From Haloglycomyces albus DSM 45210 (lineage in GTDB: Bacteria; Actinomycetota; Actinomycetes; Mycobacteriales; Micromonosporaceae), in assembly GCF_000527155.1 (NCBI RefSeq), contig NZ_AZUQ01000001.1:986554-1050553 (forward strand): a stretch of 64,000 nt of DNA, written 5' to 3'. The notes under the pieces were generated by a model that saw only the letters and a list, made by a program, of their open reading frames with translations, searched no databases and was not told the DNA's origin. Every line of letters begins with the position of its first letter. Position 1 is the stretch's first letter. Positions 53,489 to 63,112 of the stretch are shown piece by piece. A program made the translations under genes and the position numbers.

Positions 53489-55459
53489 ATGTTCACGCAA
53501 GTAAATATGACAGGTACGACCGTCCTACGGCGCGAACTACACGACATCATCCTGGAGGCCTGCCCCCTCGACGGCGGCAAGGCAGCACCTCATAATCTCG
53601 TTTTCCACGGCCCCACGGGAAGCGGCAAAACCACCTTCCTGCAGCAGGCCAACGAGCTGTTCGACCTACTGACCAACACCGGATTCGTCGACTGCGAAGA
53701 GCGTCATCCCGACGATCTTCCGCAGATCCTCAACGACCTGCGCCTCAGTCTCACCGTGACGACCTCCGGCGTCACCCCTCTGAAGCTTCCTCACCTCGAA
53801 ATCGCCCTCGCCGCCTACGAAGAGAACATGGAGCCGGACGGAAACTTCGAGCAGGAATGGCCGAACATCCTGGAAAGGCTGAAAAAACGCCGTAAAGACG
53901 AACGACGCAAGCGCAAAGGGAGCCGAGCCCCGTCCCCCATCACCCTGAAACTGTCGTTCAAGCTACTGTCGATCCTGAACATCGACCTCGAACGTCGCCT
54001 GATGCCGCGAGGAACCGTCACACCGCGTTTTCCCGCACACGTGGAAGAGTGGTTCAAACGCAAGTCGTGGGGAGTCATGATCAACAGCGTCCCTCCCAAA
54101 CCGACCACGACGACGCCGGAGGTGGATCGAGACGACCCGCAGAATGTTCACCACCTCCACAACTGGGAAACCCGCAAACGACTCGCCCGCAACGAATGGC
54201 TCGTGCGGGCGTTCGTGGAGGACTTGAAGCACCACCGGGCCTCGTCCAGCGAATACCGGAACATCGTTTTCCTCGACGACGTGGCCGTCCCCTCCACACA
54301 TGAAGCCAGCGCCGGACAGGAATTCATCGACCTACTTCACTCCGCCCAGGCCTCCCCCCGCATCGACCGCGACCTGCCGCTTCTGCTCGTGGCCACTGGA
54401 TCTCGCTTCGTCCGACGCCCACTCACCAAGGGCATACCCATGCCGGACTTCACAAAAGACGACCTCGATCGACTGTCGAAGGTCTACAACTACCCCATCG
54501 ACCGCTTCTTTCCCGAACTCATCGGAGAGCTCACCGGAGGATACGCCGCCGCCAGCGCCTTTCTCATGAGCAATCACGCCATTTCCCAGCAGAAACCCCA
54601 CAACGGACTCGATGCCCTACTGCGCACCGAACTGCCCACCGCCTCCCCCGACGGCCTCCCACAGACTATGGAACAGGATCTCTGCCGTCAACTGATCGAA
54701 CACCTGCTCCCACCGGAAGTGGCCGTCCACCCCGAAGCGGTCGCCATCTGCTCCCTCGCCAAGGATCGCGACGACGTGGAATACCTCATCCACACCTACG
54801 AACTCTCCCATGCCCTCGACCGCCTCAACGACTATTCCTGGCTGGCCTGGGACGCCGATTCCGGTGCGGCCCAATCCGCCCACACGCTCCTCATGCGGCT
54901 GCTCCTACGACGCTGGAACCAAGAGCCCGATTGGAACCGATGCGACCGGTTCATGGCCTTCCGGCGTCTCGCCGCGCTCGCCAAGACTCGGTATCGCCGC
55001 CACAACGACCACGCTCAACTGCGAAAGTGGTTCTATTACAGCCTGGGAGCCGGGCATATTCGCGAGGTCGGCCATGCGCTGCGTACCGTACTGGACGCAC
55101 CGTCCGGAGAGCTGGAATTCATCCGTCTCATCGATTACGCCACCAAGGTTCCGCAACCGCCGCCGGACCCCGGTGACGATCTCACCCCGCTGCAGCGGTT
55201 CGAATTGATGGCCGAAGCGCTGCCGGGAGACGACTTCCGCCTGGTCCGCATTCTGCGAGTGGTAGCCGGGAAATGGATCATCGAAGACCCCATGGAAAGC
55301 ATGTACACCCGCGATATCCACCAGCGCGTCAAACGCGCCTATCGCGACCTGGCCACGACGTGCGGCGACCCCGCTCTGCTGGAGGAAGAGGCCGAAATCC
55401 ACGATCAGCTGGCGCTGGAACGTCCCTTCAACCCGTTGGACGCCCATTTGCACGCCTGA
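53489..55459 (+). CDS. P-loop ATPase of STAND/AAA-like type, unrecognised family
   Basis: The 656-residue cytoplasmic protein has Walker A GPTGSGKTT at residues 41-49, a probable Walker B NIVFLDDVA near 255 and LLLVATGSR (sensor-like) near 298. The first 100 residues after Walker A continue the ATPase, and a basic Lys/Arg-rich segment occurs near 130-150. The C-terminal half is helical, reminiscent of winged-helix and repeat regions of STAND signalling ATPases, without a recognisable effector domain. It is followed at 72 bp by an anchored solute-binding protein, suggesting a two-part sensor system. No integrase or known defence gene is adjacent. Confidence 0.75.
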   Translation: MFTQVNMTGTTVLRRELHDIILEACPLDGGKAAPHNLVFHGPTGSGKTTFLQQANELFDLLTNTGFVDCEERHPDDLPQILNDLRLSLTVTTSGVTPLKLPHLEIALAAYEENMEPDGNFEQEWPNILERLKKRRKDERRKRKGSRAPSPITLKLSFKLLSILNIDLERRLMPRGTVTPRFPAHVEEWFKRKSWGVMINSVPPKPTTTTPEVDRDDPQNVHHLHNWETRKRLARNEWLVRAFVEDLKHHRASSSEYRNIVFLDDVAVPSTHEASAGQEFIDLLHSAQASPRIDRDLPLLLVATGSRFVRRPLTKGIPMPDFTKDDLDRLSKVYNYPIDRFFPELIGELTGGYAAASAFLMSNHAISQQKPHNGLDALLRTELPTASPDGLPQTMEQDLCRQLIEHLLPPEVAVHPEAVAICSLAKDRDDVEYLIHTYELSHALDRLNDYSWLAWDADSGAAQSAHTLLMRLLLRRWNQEPDWNRCDRFMAFRRLAALAKTRYRRHNDHAQLRKWFYYSLGAGHIREVGHALRTVLDAPSGELEFIRLIDYATKVPQPPPDPGDDLTPLQRFELMAEALPGDDFRLVRILRVVAGKWIIEDPMESMYTRDIHQRVKRAYRDLATTCGDPALLEEEAEIHDQLALERPFNPLDAHLHA

Positions 55460-55530
55460 GTTCGCCATCGCAAGTCCTCTTGCCCCGGACGCCAAACCGG
55501 GCACAGACCCTGCCCGAGGAGTGAATCACA

Positions 55531-57192
55531 GTGACAACGGAAAGAACGCTCAAGAACCTCGACTTCCCCATCAAGAAGAGCCGACTGATCATGCGGTTCG
55601 GTTCGGATCGCCAGCGCAATCGGATTCGACTGCGACGGCGCTTGGGAATCGTGGGAACCGTGCTCGTACTCGTCGCGACGACGGCGATCACGGTCGTCGC
55701 CTGGCCGTACGTGGTGTGTGGGTCCGGGCTGCAACGAGTGGAGGGCGAATGTGTCGGCGTCAATGACGGCTCGGCCTCCTTCCATCCGGATCTCGATTGG
55801 CTGACGAACCGGATCGAGCGCATGAACAACGAAGTGGCCGAACGTAGTGCGACGGTCGAGGGGGTCAGCGCGGTTCGGATCGCGCTGATGACGTCCTTTT
55901 CTCTGGACGGAGACGCCGACCTGGGTCAACGCCAGATCATACGCGCGGTGGAGGGAACCTATGCGGCGTTCATGCGAGAGAACGACTTTAAAGAGAACGA
56001 CCTGGGTAGTTCCATCTCCGTCGAATCGAACCGTGCGCGACTCTTTCAGCTGTATTTGGCCAATGAGGGCAGTACGCAGCAAGGTGCCGACATCGTGGTG
56101 CAGGATTTGGAGGGCATGATCGACGATGACATTCCCCTGACCGCCGTCATCGGACAGTCCTCGACCACGGCCGTGACCGAACGTGTCGCGCGGGAGCTGT
56201 CGCAACGCAACATTCCCATGATCGCCGGATCAAGTACCTCCACCACCATCAATAATGAGAATTCCCCGGGCCTCATTCGGGCGGCGCCCAACAACGAGGA
56301 CTATGCCGTCGCCATCCGGGATTATCTCGACGGGCAGCAGGCCGACCGCGATGACCTGTCCGACGGGATGCTGGTGTCGGACGAGAACGAGGCCGACATC
56401 TTCTCTCTCGATCTTCGCGATCAACTCCACACCTATCTTGAACCCTATTTGGTGCACCATGAGAAGACCTTTGAAGGCAATGCCGGTTCGGGTAACCGCG
56501 AGGTGTACTTCGATTCGATTGTGAACGAGATCTGTTCAGCCGACCCCGACATGATTTTCTTCGCGGGTCGATTCTCCGATCTGGAGAATTTCTTGGAGTC
56601 GTTGGAGCGGCGGAACTGCACTCGCTCCGATCAACTGCGCGAAATCACGGTGTTTTCCGTCGAGATCGGGCTGCATCCCGGGGTCATCGACGATTACGCC
56701 GCCTCCGATTGCACTGCCGACGATGAGGATTCCAGTGGCTCCCAGGTCAACCTGATTCAGGCCAGCGCCTTCGATCCCGCCTGGCTGAACGCGGAGTCAT
56801 GGCGGCCGGCGGGATTCAGTCGGTTCCATGCGGCCATGACCGAGATCGTCCAAGGGGAGGAACGCAGTGCGAATACCGACAGCGATTTCTATAACGGCTA
56901 CGCTTTGATCTATCACGACGCCGCCGTGGCGGCGATAGCCGCCACCAAACGCGGATTGGAGGCCGCCGACCGCGATACGGTCGCGGAAAGCACCCGAGGG
57001 CAGCTGTTTCGGGTGAGCGAACTGCTGACCGGCAGTGGGCACCTGGATTATTTCGAGGAGTTGGAGGGGCGAGTAACCGGCCGCCATGTCCCGATCGTGT
57101 CGTTCCCCTGCATTGCGGAGACGGAGAACGGCACGCCGTTCCAGATTCCCGACCAGCCGTATCCCGAACTCTACGACGATATCGAGGATTAG
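55531..57192 (+). CDS. Membrane-anchored type I periplasmic-binding-protein-like sensor
   Basis: The 553-residue protein has a basic cytoplasmic N-terminus (1-36), one membrane helix (about 37-60) and a large extracellular domain. The latter has the two-lobed fold of Leu/Ile/Val-type binding proteins: RIALMTSFSLDG starts lobe 1, TAVIGQSSTTAVTERVARELSQR and NIPMIAGSSTSTT are its typical sites, and MIFFAGRFSDLENFLESL belongs to lobe 2. There is no lipobox and no ABC permease nearby, so it is a receptor rather than a transporter subunit. It probably works with the upstream ATPase. GTG start with GAGG close by. Confidence 0.78.
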   Translation: MTTERTLKNLDFPIKKSRLIMRFGSDRQRNRIRLRRRLGIVGTVLVLVATTAITVVAWPYVVCGSGLQRVEGECVGVNDGSASFHPDLDWLTNRIERMNNEVAERSATVEGVSAVRIALMTSFSLDGDADLGQRQIIRAVEGTYAAFMRENDFKENDLGSSISVESNRARLFQLYLANEGSTQQGADIVVQDLEGMIDDDIPLTAVIGQSSTTAVTERVARELSQRNIPMIAGSSTSTTINNENSPGLIRAAPNNEDYAVAIRDYLDGQQADRDDLSDGMLVSDENEADIFSLDLRDQLHTYLEPYLVHHEKTFEGNAGSGNREVYFDSIVNEICSADPDMIFFAGRFSDLENFLESLERRNCTRSDQLREITVFSVEIGLHPGVIDDYAASDCTADDEDSSGSQVNLIQASAFDPAWLNAESWRPAGFSRFHAAMTEIVQGEERSANTDSDFYNGYALIYHDAAVAAIAATKRGLEAADRDTVAESTRGQLFRVSELLTGSGHLDYFEELEGRVTGRHVPIVSFPCIAETENGTPFQIPDQPYPELYDDIED

Positions 57193-57411
57193 CCGGTTCG
57201 TCTTGCGCTGGAATACATTTACTTCGATTGAAGGATTTGACTCCGCTGTGGGTGAGGAATCGATCGCTTTCCACCCACCTGGTCTTTCCTTCTGTTTGAA
57301 TGTAGTTCCAGGGGGCAATCCTCGTGGCGAGCCCGTATCCGCATCGCGGTGTTAGGTATTATCGCAATTGTCAGACTTGCCCACAATTATCGTCCTTTTA
57401 GGGAGGTACCG

Positions 57412-58239
57412 GTGCCTACAACGACCGGAACGAAGTTTAGGGTTCTTGTGCTGGGCTCCGGCCCGGAGGCGGACGAGGCTCGCTCACTGGCAAACGACCG
57501 CAGCGAAATTTCGGTTGCCGCCAAATTCACCAAGACCGTCACGCACCTCATCGTCGACGACACCGTCAAGAAGTCGGAGCCGCGCCTGAAAAAGGCCGCC
57601 GACGGCGATGTCCCCGTGATTCGCGTGGATGAGCTGAAGGCTCTTGTGGACGGTGACGGCGATACCACTACGGCTTCCACCCGTTCGACCGATAAGCCCG
57701 AACCGACGTCCGATGCCGACGAGGCGGACGCTACGTCGGAGACGGACACCGAGGTTCCCGCGCAGGCCGAAGCCCCGGAAGCGGAGACGGAAGCGGACGA
57801 GGTCGACACCGATACGACTGCGGAAGCAACCTCCGAGCACGTCTCGTCTACCGCCGCCGAACCCGACAGCGATTCCGACGGTTCGGCCACCGCCGACCCG
57901 GAGGCCTCCATCGAAACCGACGTTGACGCCAACGAGGTTTCCCCTGAGGCCGCTTCGAGCGAGGCGATGGTGGAGCCGACGTCTGACACGGAGTCCGGCT
58001 CGCTCTCCACTGAGTCCGACTCAGAGGTCCGCGCCGAGGAGTCCGAAACGCCGGACGATTCGGAAGCGGACGCCGACCCCGGCACTCCCGAGTCACGCAC
58101 TCAGGAGACCGACGAAACGGAGTCGACGCCCTCGACCGACGGTGCCGCCGAGGAGGCACCGGAGGCCGGCAATGAGGAGTCGACTCAGGCAAAACCGGGC
58201 CTGTGGGCCCGTATTAAGAGCATGTTCGGACTCAAATAG
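57412..58239 (+). CDS. BRCT-like domain protein with long acidic linker and amphipathic C-terminus
   Basis: The 275-residue protein starts with a domain of about 80 residues whose segments TVTHLIVDDTVKKSEPRLKKA and DGDVPVIRVDELKALV look like the C-terminal half of a BRCT domain. About 175 residues of Asp, Glu, Ser, Thr and Ala follow, and the protein ends AKPGLWARIKSMFGLK, an amphipathic membrane-binding or docking helix. GGGAGG lies 5 bp before the GTG start. In bacteria BRCT domains are mostly in DNA ligase, so a free one is unusual. It lies 219 bp after the solute sensor and ends at a terminator. Confidence 0.72.
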   Translation: MPTTTGTKFRVLVLGSGPEADEARSLANDRSEISVAAKFTKTVTHLIVDDTVKKSEPRLKKAADGDVPVIRVDELKALVDGDGDTTTASTRSTDKPEPTSDADEADATSETDTEVPAQAEAPEAETEADEVDTDTTAEATSEHVSSTAAEPDSDSDGSATADPEASIETDVDANEVSPEAASSEAMVEPTSDTESGSLSTESDSEVRAEESETPDDSEADADPGTPESRTQETDETESTPSTDGAAEEAPEAGNEESTQAKPGLWARIKSMFGLK

Positions 58240-58274
58240 GTGATGTAGACGATAACTTCATCCTATTCACCCGA

Positions 58275-58302
58275 AAGGCCCAGGCCAGAGCGCCTGGGCC
58301 TT
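58275..58302 (+). terminator. Terminator after the BRCT-like gene
   Basis: AAGGCCCAGG (58275-58284) pairs with CCTGGGCCTT (58293-58302) around an 8-nt loop, 36 bp after the stop codon. Confidence 0.8.
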
Positions 58303-58367
58303 AGTCTGTTCGCATGACGGAAACAACGCGTCGGAATAATCGCTCGCCAATGGCGCTTGTTCCTCGT

Positions 58368-58394
58368 AAAGTTGAGTCTAGGCGACTCAACTTT
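58368..58394. promoter_or_regulatory. HAIR element (HspR operator) of clpB
   Basis: AAAGTTGAGT-N7-ACTCAACTTT is a perfect 10-bp dyad that contains TTGAGT-N7-ACTCAA, matching the HspR-associated inverted repeat CTTGAGT-N7-ACTCAAG except at the outermost pair. It lies 53 bp before clpB, a known HspR target in actinobacteria. Confidence 0.93.
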
Positions 58395-58446
58395 CGCTGT
58401 GTTGTTCCGAGCAATCATGAGTCATGACAGAAAAGGATGATGACCA

Positions 58447-61050
58447 GTGGATGTCAATCGTTTGACCACCAAGAGCAGGGAGGTCATTACTCAGGCGGCC
58501 CGACAGGCGGCCGCCAACGGCAACGCCACGGTTGAACCTTGGCACCTACTCGACGCCCTGATGACCGTCGACGGATCCACTGCACCGGGCCTACTGCAGA
58601 TCGTAGGTATCACCCCCGGAACCGTGTCGGCCGAGACCGAGCGCCGCATCGATGAAATGCCCTCCGCCCAGGGAGCCTCGGTGGCGGAACCCTCCATGGC
58701 GCAGGTGTCGGTCCGGTCCATCAACTCCGCTGACAAATCCGCTTCCGACTACGGCGACGACTACGTGTCCACCGAACACATCCTCGTCGGCCTGGCCTCC
58801 AGCGGCGGAGAAGTGGCCGAATTCCTCAATAAGCTGGGAGCAAGCGAGAAAAAACTGGTCGGGGCGTTTCCCCAACTGCGCGGCGGTGACCGTAAGGTCA
58901 CCAGCCAGGACCCGGAGGGGTCGTATCAGGCGTTGGAGAAGTACGGCGTGGACCTGACCGAGCGCGCCCGTTCCGGGAAAGTCGACCCGGTGATCGGCCG
59001 TGACCAGGAGATACGTCGCGTCATTCAAGTCTTGTCGCGCCGTACGAAGAACAACCCCGTCCTGATCGGTGAACCGGGCGTCGGAAAGACGGCGATCGTG
59101 GAGGGCCTCGCCCGCCGGGTCATCGCCGGGGACGTACCCGAATCCCTCCGGGACCGCCGGATCATCGCTCTGGACCTGAGCAGCATGATCGCCGGTGCGC
59201 AATACCGTGGTCAATTCGAGGAACGCTTCAAGTCCGTACTCGACGAAATCAAACAGTCCAACGGGGAGGTCATCCCCTTCATCGACGAGCTGCACACCAT
59301 TGTCGGCGCGGGCAAGACCGAGGGGTCGATGGACGCGGGCAACATGATCAAGCCCGCCCTGGCGCGCGGTGACCTGCACATGATCGGGGCGACCACCCTC
59401 CAGGAATACCGCGAGAACGTCGAGAAGGACGCCGCCCTGGAACGTCGCTTCCAGCAGGTGTACGTGGGCGAGCCGTCCGTTGAGGATACCGTCGCCATTC
59501 TGCGCGGACTGAAGGAACGCTACGAGGTGCACCATTCGGTGCGCATCACCGACTCCGCTCTGGTATCGGCCTCGCAGCTGTCGGACCGCTATATTCCCGA
59601 CCGGCAGCTTCCCGACAAGGCCATCGACCTCATCGACGAGGCCGCCAGTCGTCTACGCATCGAAATCGACTCCCGTCCCGAAGCGATCGACGCGGTCGAA
59701 CGCGACGTCCGACGCCTCGAGATCGAGGAGACCGCGCTGCAAAACGAGACCGACGACCCCGGCAGTGCCGAACGTCTGCGCACTCTGCAGCGGGAACTGG
59801 CCGATAAGCGCGAAGAACTCGCCGCCCTGTCGTCGAAGTGGGAGCACGAGAAGGAACGCATCACCAAGGTCAGCGACCTCAAGGAGCAATTGGACGATCT
59901 CCGTACCGAAACCGAACGCGCCGAACGTGAGTACGACCTCGAAAAGGCGGCTCAACTGCGGTACGGACAGATTCCGCAGTTGGAAGAGGATCTGGCGACC
60001 GCCGAGCAGGAATTGGTCACCGCCTCCAGCGAGTCCAAGGGAAATCCCATGTTGAAAGAGGAGGTCGACTCCGACGAGATCGCCACCGTCATCTCCTCGT
60101 GGACGGGAATTCCCGTCGGCCGCCTGCAGGAGAGCGAGACGCACAAGCTCCTCCGTGCCGAGGACGAACTCGGCAAACGCGTGGTGGGTCAGGCCGAGGC
60201 CGTCCAGGTCGTCTCCGACGCACTGCGCCGGGCGCGCGCCGGACTGTCCGACCCGAACCGCCCCACCGGATCGTTCCTCTTTTCCGGTCCCACGGGTGTC
60301 GGTAAAACGGAGCTGGCCAAGGCTCTGGCCTCTTTCATGTTCGACGACGAACACGCCATGATTCGCATCGACATGGGCGAGTACGCCGAGCAGCACTCGG
60401 TGGCGCGCTTGATCGGCGCTCCTCCCGGCTACGTGGGTTACGAGGAAGGCGGGCAACTGACCGAGCCGGTTCGCCGACGCCCCTACAGTGTGGTGCTACT
60501 GGACGAAGTGGAGAAAGCGCATCCCCGAGTGTTCGACACACTGCTTCAGGTGCTCGACGACGGTCGCCTCACCGACGGGCAAGGGCGCACGGTCGATTTC
60601 CGCAACGTCATTTTGATCATGACGTCCAATCTCGGTTCCCAGGCGCTCACCGATCCGGCTCTGGAGGAGCACGCCAAGCGCGAGACGGTCATGTCGGCGA
60701 TTCGCGGTCACTTCAAACCGGAGTTTTTGAACCGACTCGACGACATCGTGGTCTTCCACGCTTTGGGTGAGGAGAACTTGAAGGCCATCGTGCGCGTGCA
60801 GTTGCGGCAGCTCCAGAAGCGTATGGACACCCGTCGCCTGACTCTGAACGTGGACGACGCGGCGACCGGCTGGCTGTCCGAACGTGGATTCGATCCCGTC
60901 TACGGAGCCCGTCCGCTGCGGCGTTTGATTCAAACGGCGATCGGAGATCCCCTGTCGCGTGAATTGCTGGAAGGCAAGATCGTCGACGGCGACACTGTCA
61001 ATGTTACGACCGCCGAGGCCGGTTCCGGTCTGGCGGTATCGAAGGGATAA
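58447..61050 (+). CDS. clpB: Disaggregase ClpB
   Basis: The 867-residue Hsp100 ATPase has a Clp N-domain (about 1-145), NBD1 with GEPGVGKT near residue 208, the long M-domain coiled coil (about 405-525), and NBD2 with GPTGVGKT near residue 615. It pulls proteins out of aggregates with DnaK. There is no IGF loop for ClpP binding that I can see, as expected for ClpB. The start is GTG with AAGGA upstream. The HAIR dyad implies repression by HspR, which itself is degraded through Bpa and the proteasome in mycobacteria; bpa is at 37 kb. Confidence 0.97.
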   Translation: MDVNRLTTKSREVITQAARQAAANGNATVEPWHLLDALMTVDGSTAPGLLQIVGITPGTVSAETERRIDEMPSAQGASVAEPSMAQVSVRSINSADKSASDYGDDYVSTEHILVGLASSGGEVAEFLNKLGASEKKLVGAFPQLRGGDRKVTSQDPEGSYQALEKYGVDLTERARSGKVDPVIGRDQEIRRVIQVLSRRTKNNPVLIGEPGVGKTAIVEGLARRVIAGDVPESLRDRRIIALDLSSMIAGAQYRGQFEERFKSVLDEIKQSNGEVIPFIDELHTIVGAGKTEGSMDAGNMIKPALARGDLHMIGATTLQEYRENVEKDAALERRFQQVYVGEPSVEDTVAILRGLKERYEVHHSVRITDSALVSASQLSDRYIPDRQLPDKAIDLIDEAASRLRIEIDSRPEAIDAVERDVRRLEIEETALQNETDDPGSAERLRTLQRELADKREELAALSSKWEHEKERITKVSDLKEQLDDLRTETERAEREYDLEKAAQLRYGQIPQLEEDLATAEQELVTASSESKGNPMLKEEVDSDEIATVISSWTGIPVGRLQESETHKLLRAEDELGKRVVGQAEAVQVVSDALRRARAGLSDPNRPTGSFLFSGPTGVGKTELAKALASFMFDDEHAMIRIDMGEYAEQHSVARLIGAPPGYVGYEEGGQLTEPVRRRPYSVVLLDEVEKAHPRVFDTLLQVLDDGRLTDGQGRTVDFRNVILIMTSNLGSQALTDPALEEHAKRETVMSAIRGHFKPEFLNRLDDIVVFHALGEENLKAIVRVQLRQLQKRMDTRRLTLNVDDAATGWLSERGFDPVYGARPLRRLIQTAIGDPLSRELLEGKIVDGDTVNVTTAEAGSGLAVSKG

Positions 61051-61175
61051 CCACGTATGCGCCGGTCCGGGACGGACGACTCCGGTCCGGCGCACCATCG
61101 TCTTAGTCTGCGCCGGTTACATATTTTGCACGCCTCGTAGTGTCGATAGCGCATTTTGCATGGCACTCTGGAATA

Positions 61176-61547
61176 GTGATTATCTCGGTGGGCATAGACG
61201 TCGTGGCGTTGCCACGTTTCGAACGAGTCGTAGAACGGACGCCGCATATCGTGGAGCGACTTTTCACGGACGTCGAACGAACGGGGCGGGACGGTTCACG
61301 CCGACGCCTGCAGTCCCTGGCGGCACGGTTTGCCGCGAAGGAAGCGATCGCCAAGGCCCTGGGCGCACCGGACGGTCTACATTGGCATGATTGCGAGATT
61401 CATTCGGCCTCCAGCGGTCGACCGGAGATCGTCCTCCACGAAACCGTCGCCCAAGCCGCCGAGGATCGCGGCATCAATCGTTGGCACGTCTCATTGACAC
61501 ACGATGGAGGGATAGCCTCCGCCGTGGTGGTAGCGGAAGCTGTGTAA
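61176..61547 (+). CDS. acpS: Holo-[acyl-carrier-protein] synthase
   Basis: The 123-residue enzyme attaches the 4'-phosphopantetheine arm of CoA to acyl carrier proteins. It has the two magnesium motifs: [11 protein letters not shown] with Asp8, and [14 protein letters not shown] with Glu near residue 58. [16 protein letters not shown] is the family ending. I use the GTG at 61176, which begins VIISVGID like other members; an open frame 12 codons longer has no support. It is followed after 11 bp by the NAD(P)HX repair gene, a pairing common in bacteria. Confidence 0.93.
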   Translation: MIISVGIDVVALPRFERVVERTPHIVERLFTDVERTGRDGSRRRLQSLAARFAAKEAIAKALGAPDGLHWHDCEIHSASSGRPEIVLHETVAQAAEDRGINRWHVSLTHDGGIASAVVVAEAV

Positions 61548-61558
61548 AGGGGTCTCTC

Positions 61559-62992
61559 ATGCGCCGAGCGTGGTCTGTCACGTCAATCCGAAAAGCCGAA
61601 GCCGCCGCCATGTCCGAACTGCCGGAAGGAACGCTCATGCAGCGGGCGGCGGCCGGGCTGGAACAGCAATGCGTCCGCCTGCTGAAACGTTACTGGGGCG
61701 GCGTTTACGGCCGCACCGCCGTTCTTCTGCTCGGCAGCGGCGACAACGGGGGCGACGCGCTGTTCGCCGGAGCTCGCCTAGCCCGCCGGGGCGTGCAGGT
61801 GACCGCCCTACAGGTGCTCGGCCAGGACTGTCACGCCGGAGGAAAAGCGGCCCTGCTGGCAGCCGGAGGCCGCCTCGCCGACGCCGACGAGGCCGTCCAA
61901 TGTGACATCGCCGTCGACGGAATCACCGGAATCGGCGGACGACCGGGTCTCCCGGTCGACACGATTCAACGACTCAAGGCCATCCGCGCCGGAATCATCG
62001 TGGCCGTCGACGTCCCCAGCGGGGTCAACGTCGACACCGGCGAAGTCATCGGGCAGACCGTACGCGCCGACGTCACCGTCACCTTCGGAGGCCTCAAGGC
62101 CACCCACGTGATCGGAGAGGCCGCCGCGCTGTGCGGCGACGTCCGCTTGATCGACATCGGCATCACCACCCAGCTGACCCACGACCACCCCGCCTTGACT
62201 CTGCCGCAGGCGCACGACGTCGCAGGCTGGATTCCCCAGCCCCGACCGAACGACAACAAATACAGTCGCGGCGTCGCCGGAATCGCCGCCGGATCACCCG
62301 AATACCTCGGTGCACCCCTGCTCGCCTGCCACGGGGCCCGATCCGGAACGGCGGGAATGATCCGATACGCCGGACCCGCCCGAGAACAGGTCGCCGCGCG
62401 GCACCCCGAAGTCGTCACCACTCCCTCCGTGGCCGACACCGGCCGCGTCCAGGCCTGGCTGGCCGGACCCGGCATGGGCACCGACGAGCGCGCCGCAAAC
62501 GAACTGGCCGACGTACTCGGCGCCGAACTCCCCACCGTTCTCGACGCCGACGCCCTGACTCTGGTGGCGCGGAACCCGTGTCTACTGGCCGAGCGAACCG
62601 CACCGCTCATCCTCACGCCCCATGACGGCGAATACGAACGCCTCTACGGTTCCAAGCCGACGTCCGACCGAGCGCGCTCGGCCCAGGCGCTCGCCGCGCG
62701 ACTCAATGCGGTGGTACTGCTCAAGGGATTCCACACCGTCATCGCCGACCCGCACGGCACCACCCTGGTCAATCCCACCGGACACCCGGCTTTGGCCACG
62801 GCCGGGAGTGGAGACGTGCTGAGCGGTCTGACGGTGTCGCTATTGGCTTCGGGAATGGACTGTACACGCGCGGCGGTCACCGCCGCCTACCTGCACGGAG
62901 AAGCCGGAGCCATTGCCGCGGAACGGGGACGACCGGTCAGTGCCTCCGATATAGCCTCCGCCTTGCCGACGGCGTACGAACGTCTCTACTGA
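61559..62992 (+). CDS. nnr: Bifunctional NAD(P)H-hydrate epimerase / ADP-dependent dehydratase
   Basis: The 477-residue protein fuses an YjeF N-terminal epimerase (about 1-210: VLLLGSGDNGGDALFAGARLARRG) with a ribokinase-like dehydratase (about 225-475), whose ATGSGDVL-like catalytic segment here is TAGSGDVLSGLTVSLLASG near residue 420. Together they repair hydrated, damaged NADH and NADPH. AAAGGGG lies 6 bp before the ATG at 61559, which fixes the start within a longer open frame. It is probably cotranscribed with acpS. Confidence 0.94.
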   Translation: MRRAWSVTSIRKAEAAAMSELPEGTLMQRAAAGLEQQCVRLLKRYWGGVYGRTAVLLLGSGDNGGDALFAGARLARRGVQVTALQVLGQDCHAGGKAALLAAGGRLADADEAVQCDIAVDGITGIGGRPGLPVDTIQRLKAIRAGIIVAVDVPSGVNVDTGEVIGQTVRADVTVTFGGLKATHVIGEAAALCGDVRLIDIGITTQLTHDHPALTLPQAHDVAGWIPQPRPNDNKYSRGVAGIAAGSPEYLGAPLLACHGARSGTAGMIRYAGPAREQVAARHPEVVTTPSVADTGRVQAWLAGPGMGTDERAANELADVLGAELPTVLDADALTLVARNPCLLAERTAPLILTPHDGEYERLYGSKPTSDRARSAQALAARLNAVVLLKGFHTVIADPHGTTLVNPTGHPALATAGSGDVLSGLTVSLLASGMDCTRAAVTAAYLHGEAGAIAAERGRPVSASDIASALPTAYERLY

Positions 62993-63112
62993 AAGGCATT
63001 CAGGTAAAAGATCACACGGGTGTCGGTCATGTTCTCCACCGGGCCTTGCGTAACTCGTTGCTGAAGCGAGATATCCTCGCAATAGTTCAATGATTTCCGC
63101 AAGGAGCCACCC

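Noticed and set aside
62993-63112. c-di-AMP (ydaO) riboswitch before the NlpC/P60 gene
   Set aside because: Such riboswitches often precede RipA-like genes, but the 120-bp leader is too short and lacks the conserved core; the leader of the 5.2-6.2 kb paralogue also shows none.
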